This document shows, piece after piece, positions 1 through 6,733 of a stretch of 6,886 bases of DNA (position 1 is its first letter; each line of letters starts with the position of its first letter). The translations under genes and the position numbers were made by a program. The notes below the pieces were generated by a model that saw nothing but the letters and a program-made list of their open reading frames with translations, did not search any database and was not told the origin of the DNA. The stretch comes from Bacteroidaceae bacterium (lineage in GTDB: Bacteria; Bacteroidota; Bacteroidia; Bacteroidales; Bacteroidaceae), in the NCBI GenBank assembly GCA_023227685.1, contig JALNVG010000129.1:1-6886 (forward strand), read 5' to 3'.

Positions 1-858
1 GTTCCCTTGATGATGCAGGAACAAAAGCTGGATGAGACCATCCTCCGAAAAATGGATCTGCCGATTGGCAAAACACCGGAAATGAAGCCGTGGCGTGATT
101 TTCTTAAACGTCGCGCAGCAGCCACCAAGGAAGTCAATATCGCCATGGTTGGTAAATATGTTGAATTGCAGGATGCATACAAATCAATCCTCGAGTCCAT
201 TTCTCAAGCTGCCACTTACAATGACCGCAAGGCAAACATCAAATATATCTCTTCGGAAAAACTGACGGATGAAAATGTGGCCGAACTACTAAAAGGTGCT
301 GATGGTGTAATCATCTGTCCGGGATTCGGGACGAGAGGCATCGAAGGCAAATACGTAGCAGCCAAATATACCCGCGAAAACAATATCCCTACTTTCGGTA
401 TCTGTTTGGGTATGCAATGTATGGTAGTAGAATTCGCCCGCAATGTACTTGGTTATAAAGACGCCAACTCAACGGAATTTGACGAAAACACCCCACACAA
501 TGTCATCGACATCATGGAAGAGCAAAAAGCCATCACCAATATGGGTGGCACAATGCGCCTCGGAGCTTACGAATGCCAAGTAAAAAAAGGCACAAAAGCT
601 TATGAAGCATATCAAAACGAACACATTCAAGAGAGACACCGCCATCGCTACGAGTTCAATAATAAATATCTTGAAGCATATAAGAAGGCAGGCATGATTT
701 GCTCGGGATCCAATCCTGAAGCTGAGCTGGTTGAGATTGTTGAAATCCCCACCTTGCGTTGGTTTATCGGCACTCAATTCCATCCCGAATATAGCAGTAC
801 GGTTCTAAATCCACATCCGTTGTTCTTATCCTTTATCAAGGCAGCGATCTCTAAATAA
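1..858 (+). CDS. pyrG: CTP synthase, C-terminal part (5' end outside window)
   Basis: CTP synthase makes CTP from UTP, ATP and glutamine-derived ammonia, the last step of de novo pyrimidine nucleotide synthesis, in the cytoplasm. The frame is open from base 1, and 285 codons plus a TAA stop are present. Full-length enzymes are about 530-545 residues, so roughly the N-terminal 250 residues (most of the synthetase domain) lie upstream; the Met at base 10 is internal. The visible part holds the end of the synthetase domain and the linker, then the class I glutamine amidotransferase domain, which opens at VNIAMVGKYVELQDAYKS. The catalytic triad is complete: Cys in GICLGMQ (codon 403-405), and His and Glu in FHPEYSS (codons 781-783 and 787-789). 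The oxyanion loop reads PGFGTRGIEGK, one glycine shorter than the PGGFG of the E. coli enzyme. yidC follows after 37 bases on the same strand, so co-transcription is likely. The identification is secure. Confidence 0.97.
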   Translation, partial: VPLMMQEQKLDETILRKMDLPIGKTPEMKPWRDFLKRRAAATKEVNIAMVGKYVELQDAYKSILESISQAATYNDRKANIKYISSEKLTDENVAELLKGADGVIICPGFGTRGIEGKYVAAKYTRENNIPTFGICLGMQCMVVEFARNVLGYKDANSTEFDENTPHNVIDIMEEQKAITNMGGTMRLGAYECQVKKGTKAYEAYQNEHIQERHRHRYEFNNKYLEAYKKAGMICSGSNPEAELVEIVEIPTLRWFIGTQFHPEYSSTVLNPHPLFLSFIKAAISK

Positions 859-895
859 TAGTATTAAGGTAACGATTGTAAATTGAATTTTTTTT

Positions 896-2749
896 ATGGA
901 TAAAAATACCATTACCGGTCTCGTCCTGATAGGTGCTTTACTTGTAGCTTTCAGCTTTTTGAGCAGACCCAGCAGTGAACAACTTGCACTTCAAAAAAAG
1001 TATTACGACTCTATCTCCCAGGTGCAAAAGGAACAAGCTGAGCTTAAAGCCAAGACCGAATCAGCTCTGGAAGAAGAGAATGAAGTGGGTGCAAAGAAAG
1101 ATACGACATCACTCTTCCATTCTGCATTGCAAGGAAGTGAATCATTTACGACACTCGAAAATAGCCTTGTCAAAGTTACTATCGACAACAAAGGTGGACG
1201 TGTATATTCTGCTGTATTGAAAAAATATATGGGACAGAACAAAAAAACACCTGTTATTCTTTTTGATAAAGATGATGCTTCTTTCTGCGTTAACTTCTAT
1301 AATAAGGATGGAGCATACCAAACAAAAGATTATTATTTCGTCCCTGTCAATGTCACCGACAGTACTGTGACAATGAGATTGAAAAACTCCGAACAAAGTT
1401 ATATCGATTTCAACTATAAGCTGAACGCCAAAAGTTATCTGGTGGACTTTAACATACAGGCTACCGGCATGACCGACAAGTTGGCCTCGACTACCCGATA
1501 CATGGATATCAGCTGGAGAGAAAGAGCACGTCAACAGGAAAAGGGATTTACCTATGAAAACCGACTTTCCGAATTGATGTACAAACGAACGGATCATGGT
1601 GTGGACAACCTGTCTACCGGTAGCAATAGTGCTAAACAACTCAATGAACCGCTCAACTGGATTGCTTTCAAAAATCAATTCTTCTCGGCTGTTCTAATCG
1701 GAAATCAAAACTTCAACAAGGCTAAACTTAACTCTAAGCTTGATTCTGAGGGCACGGGATATATCAAGGACTATAAGGCGGAGATGAGTACCTTCTTCGA
1801 CCCGACAGGTAAGCAACCGACTAATATGTATTTTTACTTCGGCCCCAATCATTTCAGAACATTAAAGACTCTCGACAAGAAATATGATAAGGATTGGCAA
1901 TTAGACAACTTGGTTTATCTGGGTTGGCCTATCATCCGCTGGGTAAACAAATATTTCATCGTTTACATCTTCGACTTTCTACAGGGCTGGGGATTGAGCA
2001 TGGGAATTATTCTACTTATCCTGACGATTATTGTTAAGGCCGTCGTTTATCCGGCTACGTGGAAAACCTATATGTCATCGGCCAAAATGAGGGTGTTGAA
2101 GCCCAAAGTTGACGAAATAGGCAAGAAGTATCCTAAGCAGGATGACGCAATGAAAAAGCAACAGGAAGTGATGGGGTTATACAGTCAATATGGCGTAAGT
2201 CCCATGGGAGGTTGTCTGCCGTTACTGTTTCAATTTCCTATTCTCATGGCTATGTTTATGTTCGTACCGAGTTCCATAGAGTTGCGGCAACAGAGTTTTC
2301 TCTGGGCTTCCGATCTATCAACCTACGACTCTTTTATCAACTTCGGATTCCATATTCCTTTCCTTGGTGACCACTTGAGTTTATTCTGCGTGTTGATGAC
2401 CATCACGAACTTACTCAACACCATTATCACCACCAAGATGCAGGACAACGGGGCACAACCGCAAATGGCTGCCATGAAATGGATGATGTATTTGATGCCT
2501 GTCATGTTCTTGTTCATCTTGAATGATTATCCGGCTGGTTTGAACTATTACTATTTCCTTTCTACATTGATTAGTGTAGGAACTATGCTGATGCTGCGGG
2601 AAACGACGAACGATGAAAAGTTGCTCTCAATTCTCGAAGCGCACAAGAAGGATCCTAAACAAGTGCAAAAGACCGGATTTGCCGGCAGACTTGCAGCTAT
2701 GCAGAAACAACAAGAAGAATTAAAGAAGAGACAAGAAGGTAAAAGATAA
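896..2749 (+). CDS. yidC: Membrane protein insertase YidC (Oxa1/YidC/Alb3 family)
   Basis: YidC inserts and folds inner-membrane proteins, alone or with the Sec translocon. The protein has 617 residues, in the range of Gram-negative YidC with the large periplasmic domain. Seen in order: an N-terminal membrane anchor (about 5-22); a charged, coiled-coil-like stretch (about 30-65); a beta-rich periplasmic domain (about 83-335); an amphipathic segment ending LGWPIIRWVNKYF; then the conserved core (about 360-570). In the core, TM2 is about 361-386. The cytoplasmic hairpin holds AKMRVLKPK and a Lys-rich helical pair (387-435). TM3 begins GGCLPLLFQFPI (438-449), and the remaining TM segments are about 490-512, 525-543 and 546-567. 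The C-terminus is a basic, Gln/Lys-rich tail (about 590-617). The position matching the groove arginine of E. coli (R366) appears to be Lys381, in IVKAVVYP. The ATG at 896 gives a proper anchor start. No Shine-Dalgarno is visible, only an A/T-rich leader with eight T. It sits directly after pyrG and ends before a strong terminator. Confidence 0.97.
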   Translation: MDKNTITGLVLIGALLVAFSFLSRPSSEQLALQKKYYDSISQVQKEQAELKAKTESALEEENEVGAKKDTTSLFHSALQGSESFTTLENSLVKVTIDNKGGRVYSAVLKKYMGQNKKTPVILFDKDDASFCVNFYNKDGAYQTKDYYFVPVNVTDSTVTMRLKNSEQSYIDFNYKLNAKSYLVDFNIQATGMTDKLASTTRYMDISWRERARQQEKGFTYENRLSELMYKRTDHGVDNLSTGSNSAKQLNEPLNWIAFKNQFFSAVLIGNQNFNKAKLNSKLDSEGTGYIKDYKAEMSTFFDPTGKQPTNMYFYFGPNHFRTLKTLDKKYDKDWQLDNLVYLGWPIIRWVNKYFIVYIFDFLQGWGLSMGIILLILTIIVKAVVYPATWKTYMSSAKMRVLKPKVDEIGKKYPKQDDAMKKQQEVMGLYSQYGVSPMGGCLPLLFQFPILMAMFMFVPSSIELRQQSFLWASDLSTYDSFINFGFHIPFLGDHLSLFCVLMTITNLLNTIITTKMQDNGAQPQMAAMKWMMYLMPVMFLFILNDYPAGLNYYYFLSTLISVGTMLMLRETTNDEKLLSILEAHKKDPKQVQKTGFAGRLAAMQKQQEELKKRQEGKR

Positions 2750-2759
2750 TTGAATTAAT

Positions 2760-2810
2760 ACATAAAAAAAGACGGTTTGTTTTAAATAAAACAAACCGTC
2801 TTTTTTATGT
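2760..2810. terminator. Bidirectional intrinsic terminator between convergent yidC and dpp5
   Basis: A perfect 13-bp stem (2771-2783 pairs with 2788-2800, GACGGTTTGTTTT with its complement) closes on an AAAT loop. It is flanked by seven A on the left and six T on the right, so each strand has a GC-containing stem followed by a U-run. With one bulged A, the pairing extends out to 2760/2810 (ACAT with ATGT). It starts 10 bases after the yidC stop and lies 7 bases beyond the dpp5 stop on the other strand, so it can end transcription of both genes. Confidence 0.93.
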
Positions 2811-2817
2811 ACTTGGC

Positions 2818-4923
2818 CTATTTGGCCCGGGGCTTCAACCATTTGTCAAGCCACTCAAAGAAAGTGCGTTGCCAAAGAATACCGTTTTGCGGCTTCAATA
2901 CCCAATGATTCTCATCGGGATAAATCAACAACTCGGCTGGAACACCGCGAAGCTTGGCCGCATTGAAGGCTGCCATCGCCTGACTGGCCAATATGCGATA
3001 ATCTTTCTCGCTATGGATACAAAGTATCGGCGTATCCCACTTGTCAACAAACAAATGAGGTGAGGTAGCAAACGTGCGCTGTGCCACGGGATTCTTCTTA
3101 TCCCAATATGCACCACCCATATCCCAATTTGCAAACCACATCTCATCCGTCTCCAGATACTGCATCTGCATATTGAAAATACCATCGTGAGCAATAAATG
3201 CTTTGAAACGCTTATTGTGATGACCGGCCAGCCAATATACAGAGAATCCTCCAAAGCTGGCACCTACACAACCCAAATGATCTTTATCGACATACGGCTC
3301 TTTGGAAACTTCATCGATAGCCGAAAAATAATCTTTCATACATTCACCACCATAATCGCCACTGATCTCTTCGTTCCATTCATTGCCGAAACCGGGCAGT
3401 CCACGACGGTTAGGAGCTACAATGATATAATCATTGGCAGCCATAATCTGAAAATTCCAACGATAAGACCAAAACTGACTAACGGGACTCTGTGGTCCGC
3501 CCTCACAATATAATAAGGTAGGATACTTCTTATTCGGATTAAACCTCGGCGGATAAATCACCCAAGTCAACATCTGCTTACCATCGGTCGTTTTAATCCA
3601 TCGGCTCTCCACCTTGCCCATTTCGATCTGTTTATAGATGGATTCGTTTTCATGAGTAAGTTGGGTGGCCTCACCATCGGACAAATTGACGGCATAAAGT
3701 TCATCGGCCATACTCATTGAATGACGCATAGCCAACAACATCCGTTTGCCAAACAATTTGATTGTTCCATAATCGTGAACCCCTGAAGTAATGGCCTTTA
3801 CAGTAGATTTATCTACATTGCAAGCATAAATTTGCTCTTCAGCATGCCACACCCCTGTAAAATAAATCGTCTTTGAATTGGCACTCCACACAAAAGCATC
3901 AACGTTTGATTCAAATGGCTTACTGACAAAACGTTTCTCGCCGGTAACCAGATTCATAACCATCAATCTATTCTGATCGGATTCATAGCCGTCATGCTCC
4001 ATACTTTGCCAGGCAACGTATTTTCCATCCGGAGAATACTGCGGATTCGTATCGTATCCTTTGTTTTCTTCGGTGATATTTGTTGTTTGACCCGTTTTCA
4101 AGTCATACACATAAATATCGGAATTTGTAGAGAGGGTATACTGCAACCCAACTTTCTTACGGCACGTATAAGCCAATTTGTCGGAAGTCTCATTCCAATT
4201 CAGTTGTTCAACATCGCCAAAAGGCTTCATCGGACATTCATAAGGTTCGCCTTGCATGACATCTTTTATATTTGAGATGCCTTCACCGTTGAAATCGGCA
4301 ACGAAGGGATGTGGAGCGGATTTCACCCATTCATCCCAATGCTTATACATCAAATCGGTAACAATAATACCGGAAGCTTTGGGCAGGTCGGGATACTTCT
4401 CGGCTGTCGTCTTAATGGTTTTCACCTCGGCAATAAACATCAATTTCTTACCATCGGGTGAGAACTTAAAGCCTTCGATATCACCTTTATAATGCGTAAG
4501 TTGGCGACGTTCCGTTCCATCGGGATTAATTTCATATAACTGACTCGACCCGTCATCGTTGCTCATGAAAGCAATTTTATTTCCTCCCTTTATCCAGGCA
4601 GCACTATTCTCTTGCATTGTCGTATGGGTAATTTGGCGATTATCGCTCCCATCAGCATTCATTACATAGATTTCGCGATTACTCTTATTCTCGGGGATAC
4701 TGTAATAGGCAACGGTATACACGATCTTTTTACCATCCGGAGAGAGAGACATCTCTCCCATCCTACCCATCGACCAAAGAGCTTCCGGAGTCATCCGCCC
4801 ACCCTTTATTTGAATATCCGACTTCCCAATGGGAGTTTCACTGATATTCGTCGTATCCTTTGCTTCCCCATAGGAAGCCAGCAACATAGCTGAAAACATA
4901 ATGATTAACTTTGTTCCTTTCAT
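2818..4923 (-). CDS. dpp5: Secreted S9-family dipeptidyl peptidase, DPP5-like
   Basis: This is a prolyl-oligopeptidase-family (S9) serine exopeptidase, expected to remove dipeptides from peptide N-termini in the periplasm and feed peptide catabolism. I chose the ATG at 4923 (701 residues) because it opens a good signal peptide: MKGTK, a hydrophobic core LIIMFSAMLLAS, and a likely signal peptidase I site after GEA (about residue 21). No lipobox Cys is present. The frame could extend to a TTG at 4959, but that would put a polar segment ahead of the signal. Residues of about 45-430 form a beta-propeller with TolB/PD40-like repeats (SLSPDGKKIVY, FKFSPDGKKLMF, YSPDGKYVAW). The alpha/beta-hydrolase domain follows, with triad Ser556 (GASFGGFS), Asp641 (SEKDYRI) and His673 (DENHWV). 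Stretches such as LMYKHWDEWV, STNSDIY, APNRRGLPGFG and AIDEVSKEPYVD resemble P. gingivalis DPP5 as I remember it. The family is clear; dipeptidyl specificity is inferred, and an acylaminoacyl-peptidase-like member is the alternative. Confidence 0.9.
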   Translation of the reverse strand: MKGTKLIIMFSAMLLASYGEAKDTTNISETPIGKSDIQIKGGRMTPEALWSMGRMGEMSLSPDGKKIVYTVAYYSIPENKSNREIYVMNADGSDNRQITHTTMQENSAAWIKGGNKIAFMSNDDGSSQLYEINPDGTERRQLTHYKGDIEGFKFSPDGKKLMFIAEVKTIKTTAEKYPDLPKASGIIVTDLMYKHWDEWVKSAPHPFVADFNGEGISNIKDVMQGEPYECPMKPFGDVEQLNWNETSDKLAYTCRKKVGLQYTLSTNSDIYVYDLKTGQTTNITEENKGYDTNPQYSPDGKYVAWQSMEHDGYESDQNRLMVMNLVTGEKRFVSKPFESNVDAFVWSANSKTIYFTGVWHAEEQIYACNVDKSTVKAITSGVHDYGTIKLFGKRMLLAMRHSMSMADELYAVNLSDGEATQLTHENESIYKQIEMGKVESRWIKTTDGKQMLTWVIYPPRFNPNKKYPTLLYCEGGPQSPVSQFWSYRWNFQIMAANDYIIVAPNRRGLPGFGNEWNEEISGDYGGECMKDYFSAIDEVSKEPYVDKDHLGCVGASFGGFSVYWLAGHHNKRFKAFIAHDGIFNMQMQYLETDEMWFANWDMGGAYWDKKNPVAQRTFATSPHLFVDKWDTPILCIHSEKDYRILASQAMAAFNAAKLRGVPAELLIYPDENHWVLKPQNGILWQRTFFEWLDKWLKPRAK

Positions 4924-4963
4924 TTTTTTATTGAAGATTTTATTACTTAATGACTCCAAATAT

Positions 4964-5013
4964 AAGAGCCGGCAATCTGTAGTCTCAAAGGACTCTACAA
5001 ACTGTCGGTTCTT
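4964..5013 (-). promoter_or_regulatory. Hairpin in the dpp5 5' leader
   Basis: The arms 4966-4982 and 4995-5011 are near-complementary over 17 positions: by hand, 13 Watson-Crick pairs, 2 G-U pairs and 2 A-C mismatches. Two more A-T pairs extend the base to 4964/5013. The 12-nt loop contains a possible inner TC/GA pair. On the minus strand it lies at or near the predicted start of the dpp5 transcript, about 40 bases upstream of the ATG. No U-run follows it directly, so it is not an obvious terminator. It could stabilise the mRNA 5' end or regulate the leader. The function is inferred only. Confidence 0.5.
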
Positions 5014-5023
5014 GAGTTATTTG

Positions 5024-5054
5024 CAAAAGTAATAAAAAAGAGTCTAGGAACAAC
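5024..5054 (-). promoter_or_regulatory. Candidate Bacteroides-type promoter for dpp5
   Basis: Read on the minus strand, 5031-5024 is TACTTTTG, an exact match to the Bacteroides -7 element TAnnTTTG. After a 19-base spacer, 5054-5051 reads GTTG, three of four bases of the -33 TTTG element. Transcription would start around 5015-5020, giving a leader of about 95 nt before the ATG at 4923. It lies in the 183-base gap downstream of pspC, which suggests dpp5 is transcribed independently of the padR-pspC unit. Confidence 0.55.
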
Positions 5055-5106
5055 AGATATAACTAAAAAACATAATCATATCTCAAACGTTAGCAGCAAT
5101 GTTCTG

Positions 5107-6228
5107 TCAAATAAAAAGAGACCCACCATAGCAGTGTACAGGCAGATGTCCGCCAACATGATACATGCCAATACAGAACACTACAAGAGCAATGAGCCAA
5201 ACAATCAACAGGGCCCATTTCATAAACGTACTCATCACAGACCAATGGAAGAACTGGCGAAGAATGGCATAAAGTACCCCGGCAAGCGGAATGCCTACCA
5301 GCAATACCATCGAAATGCTACTGACAACCGTCATCATGGGTGAGAATGTTTGCAGCGGAGCCCAATTAATGGCCGGAAGCAAGGCGAGCAATGCTGCACC
5401 TCCACCGAAGAGCACCGACACCGATACTACGACAAGAGCCAAAAGCACTATAGCCAAAACAAACAAAACCGGGAAACAAATGATAACCAACATCACTAAA
5501 AATGCCTTGAACAAAAAAGCCGCTACAGAGATCAGCATATCAACAATTTTCCTCAAAACCGAACGCGATTTGCCGGAATCAATATAATCATTGGCTTTCT
5601 CTGACATGCGATTAAACCCGTCGGAAACGGACTTGCCTATATTCTCAACAGTTGCAGCTTCGCCATGCATGCTCAGTTTCTCAGTTGCCGTACGGGCTTC
5701 AGGAATTAAGAGCCAAGCGATGAGATAAGCCACAACAATTGGTGTATAAGGAATAAAGATCAATATAATCATGATAAGCCGAACCCAAGTCGGATCGCAA
5801 TCTAAATAGGCACCAAATCCGCTGGCCACACCACCCAACATCCGATTATCCGGATCACGATACAAACGGCGCTTACCTGTTGTGCTTTCGTTATGATGAT
5901 CGGTGGTAGTTGAATCCCGCTGTTTTTTTTCATTGTCGGCACTCTTCTGCTCCGTCTCATCCTCTTCACTTTCAATCTCTTCGGGTTTGCCCATGCGAGC
6001 AATGATTTCTTCCACATCCGCCGCTACGATCACTTGCTTATGTTCATTGATCTTTTCGGAAAAGAGATCGGATATACGTGTTTCCATATCATCCATAATC
6101 TCATCTGCACCCTCCTCTTTGCGAAAATGAAGACGAAGGTTATTTAAATAATTATCTAAAAGACGATAAGCATCTTCATCTATCTGATAAACAATACCTC
6201 CTAAATTTACTGTTAAAGTTTTTTTCAT
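5107..6228 (-). CDS. PspC-domain inner-membrane protein
   Basis: This is a 373-residue membrane protein with one PspC (phage shock protein C) domain. Layout: a soluble N-terminal region (about 1-85) beginning MKKTLTVNLGGIVYQIDED, of the type found in Bacteroidetes PspC proteins; a highly charged, low-complexity linker rich in Glu, Lys, Ser and Thr (about 82-118); the PspC domain (about 119-178), with KRRLYRDPDNRMLGGVASG, the signature GGVASGFGAYLDCDP and a membrane segment ending YLIAWLLIPE; a polar amphipathic stretch (about 180-228); and three or four more hydrophobic segments (about 232-275, 297-323 and 336-357). PspC proteins in other bacteria sense or relay envelope stress. That role here is inference from the domain, and no pspA or pspB gene is visible nearby. 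The start 25 bases after the padR stop points to an operon with that repressor. The tail after the last membrane segment is only about 16 residues. The leader is A/T-rich without a Shine-Dalgarno. Confidence 0.9.
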   Translation of the reverse strand: MKKTLTVNLGGIVYQIDEDAYRLLDNYLNNLRLHFRKEEGADEIMDDMETRISDLFSEKINEHKQVIVAADVEEIIARMGKPEEIESEEDETEQKSADNEKKQRDSTTTDHHNESTTGKRRLYRDPDNRMLGGVASGFGAYLDCDPTWVRLIMIILIFIPYTPIVVAYLIAWLLIPEARTATEKLSMHGEAATVENIGKSVSDGFNRMSEKANDYIDSGKSRSVLRKIVDMLISVAAFLFKAFLVMLVIICFPVLFVLAIVLLALVVVSVSVLFGGGAALLALLPAINWAPLQTFSPMMTVVSSISMVLLVGIPLAGVLYAILRQFFHWSVMSTFMKWALLIVWLIALVVFCIGMYHVGGHLPVHCYGGSLFI

Positions 6229-6253
6229 TGTTGATTTTATTTATATAATTCAA

Positions 6254-6577
6254 TTAGTTTGATAATTGCTCAACGGTATCACTCAATTCTTTCCACGAGA
6301 CTTCAAGTTCTGCAAGCACGGACAAGCCTTTATCGGTAAGCTGATAATACTTACGAGGTGGCCCCTGGGTCGATTCTATCCATTCATAACTGAGCTGTCC
6401 ATCATTCTTCATACGTGTGAGTAATGGATATAAAGTACCCTCAACCACTATAAGATGAACATCTTTCAACTTTTTAATAATATCGGATGCATATGCCTGC
6501 TCTTTGCGCAGCAACAACAAGATGCAATATTCAAGCATTCCTTTGCGCATCTGTGATTTTTCATTATCTACATTCAT
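6254..6577 (-). CDS. PadR-family transcriptional regulator
   Basis: This 107-residue protein has the length and pattern of small PadR repressors. It opens with NEKSQMRKGMLEYCILLLL (first helix) and KEQAYASDIIKKL (second helix). Next come VVEGTLYPLLTRMKNDGQL (recognition helix and start of the wing), then ESTQGPPRKYYQLTDKGLSVL (the beta-wing with the conserved GPPRKYY). A C-terminal helix follows (about 84-107), which in this family forms the dimer. PadR proteins bind operator palindromes, often at their own promoter, and are released by ligands or stress signals. No ligand can be inferred here. The gene is first in a unit with the downstream pspC-like gene, 25 bases apart, so that membrane protein is its probable target. 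It is divergent from the GNAT gene across a 156-base gap. The family assignment is firm; the regulatory target is inference. Confidence 0.94.
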   Translation of the reverse strand: MNVDNEKSQMRKGMLEYCILLLLRKEQAYASDIIKKLKDVHLIVVEGTLYPLLTRMKNDGQLSYEWIESTQGPPRKYYQLTDKGLSVLAELEVSWKELSDTVEQLSN

Positions 6578-6613
6578 AGCTTCTTTATTTTATTTTCCAC
6601 AAATATATAAGAA

Positions 6614-6628
6614 ACAAAGGTACCTTGT
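6614..6628. promoter_or_regulatory. Palindrome over the padR promoter, possible PadR operator
   Basis: AAGGTACCTT (6617-6626) is a perfect 10-bp palindrome. With one extra A on the left side it extends to ACAA...TTGT (6614-6628). It overlaps the candidate -7 element TACCTTTG of padR, so a dimeric repressor bound here would block RNA polymerase. PadR proteins are often autoregulatory, which makes PadR the natural candidate. The site does not match the ATGT-N8-ACAT motif known for some PadR proteins, so the assignment is tentative. Confidence 0.35.
6615..6622 (-). promoter_or_regulatory. Candidate -7 promoter element for padR-pspC
   Basis: On the minus strand this reads TACCTTTG, an exact match to the Bacteroides -7 consensus TAnnTTTG, about 38 bases before the padR ATG. 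No good TTTG is found at the expected -33 distance. A second match, TATATTTG at 6607-6600, lies closer to the gene (22 bases from the ATG) and is an alternative, so which one is used cannot be settled by eye. Confidence 0.45.
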
Positions 6629-6701
6629 ATCACATAGTACTGTTATTTAATATAAATTAAGATATAAAGCGAAAAAATGAAGAATAATCAATAAAAATCA
6701 G

Positions 6702-6709
6702 TACATTTG
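6702..6709 (+). promoter_or_regulatory. Candidate -7 promoter element for the GNAT gene
   Basis: TACATTTG matches the Bacteroides -7 consensus TAnnTTTG. It lies 24 bases before the ATG at 6734, so the leader would be only about 15-20 nt. No clear TTTG lies about 19 bases upstream; that stretch is A-rich. The element is supported by the exact -7 match and its position only. Confidence 0.45.
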
Positions 6710-6733
6710 TCCACCATTATTAAAGAAATAACA

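Noticed and set aside
469..783. A 104-codon minus-strand frame inside pyrG
   Set aside because: It is antisense to the conserved glutaminase domain and has no sign of its own promoter or a protein family.
1142..1678. A 178-codon open frame on the minus strand inside yidC
   Set aside because: It lies wholly antisense to a conserved gene, its protein shows no recognisable domain, and its composition is that of a shadow frame.
3994..4275. Plus-strand frames of 64-108 codons inside the peptidase gene
   Set aside because: All are opposite a conserved coding frame and show no independent start signals or domains.
4924..4959. A 12-codon N-terminal extension of the S9 peptidase starting at TTG 4959
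   Set aside because: The extension is polar and would precede a good signal peptide. TTG starts are uncommon, and the ATG at 4923 begins exactly at the basic n-region of the signal.
5056..5102. Short inverted motifs downstream of pspC (AACATT/AACGTT and GATAT/ATATC) as a terminator
   Set aside because: The stems are only about 5 pairs with mismatches, and the T-run is not placed directly after a stem. I could not support a clear pspC terminator here.
5107..5160. A possible frameshift at the short, odd C-terminus of the PspC protein (VHCYGGSLFI)
   Set aside because: The last membrane segment is complete and no other frame continues with a plausible sequence, so a natural short tail is the simpler reading.
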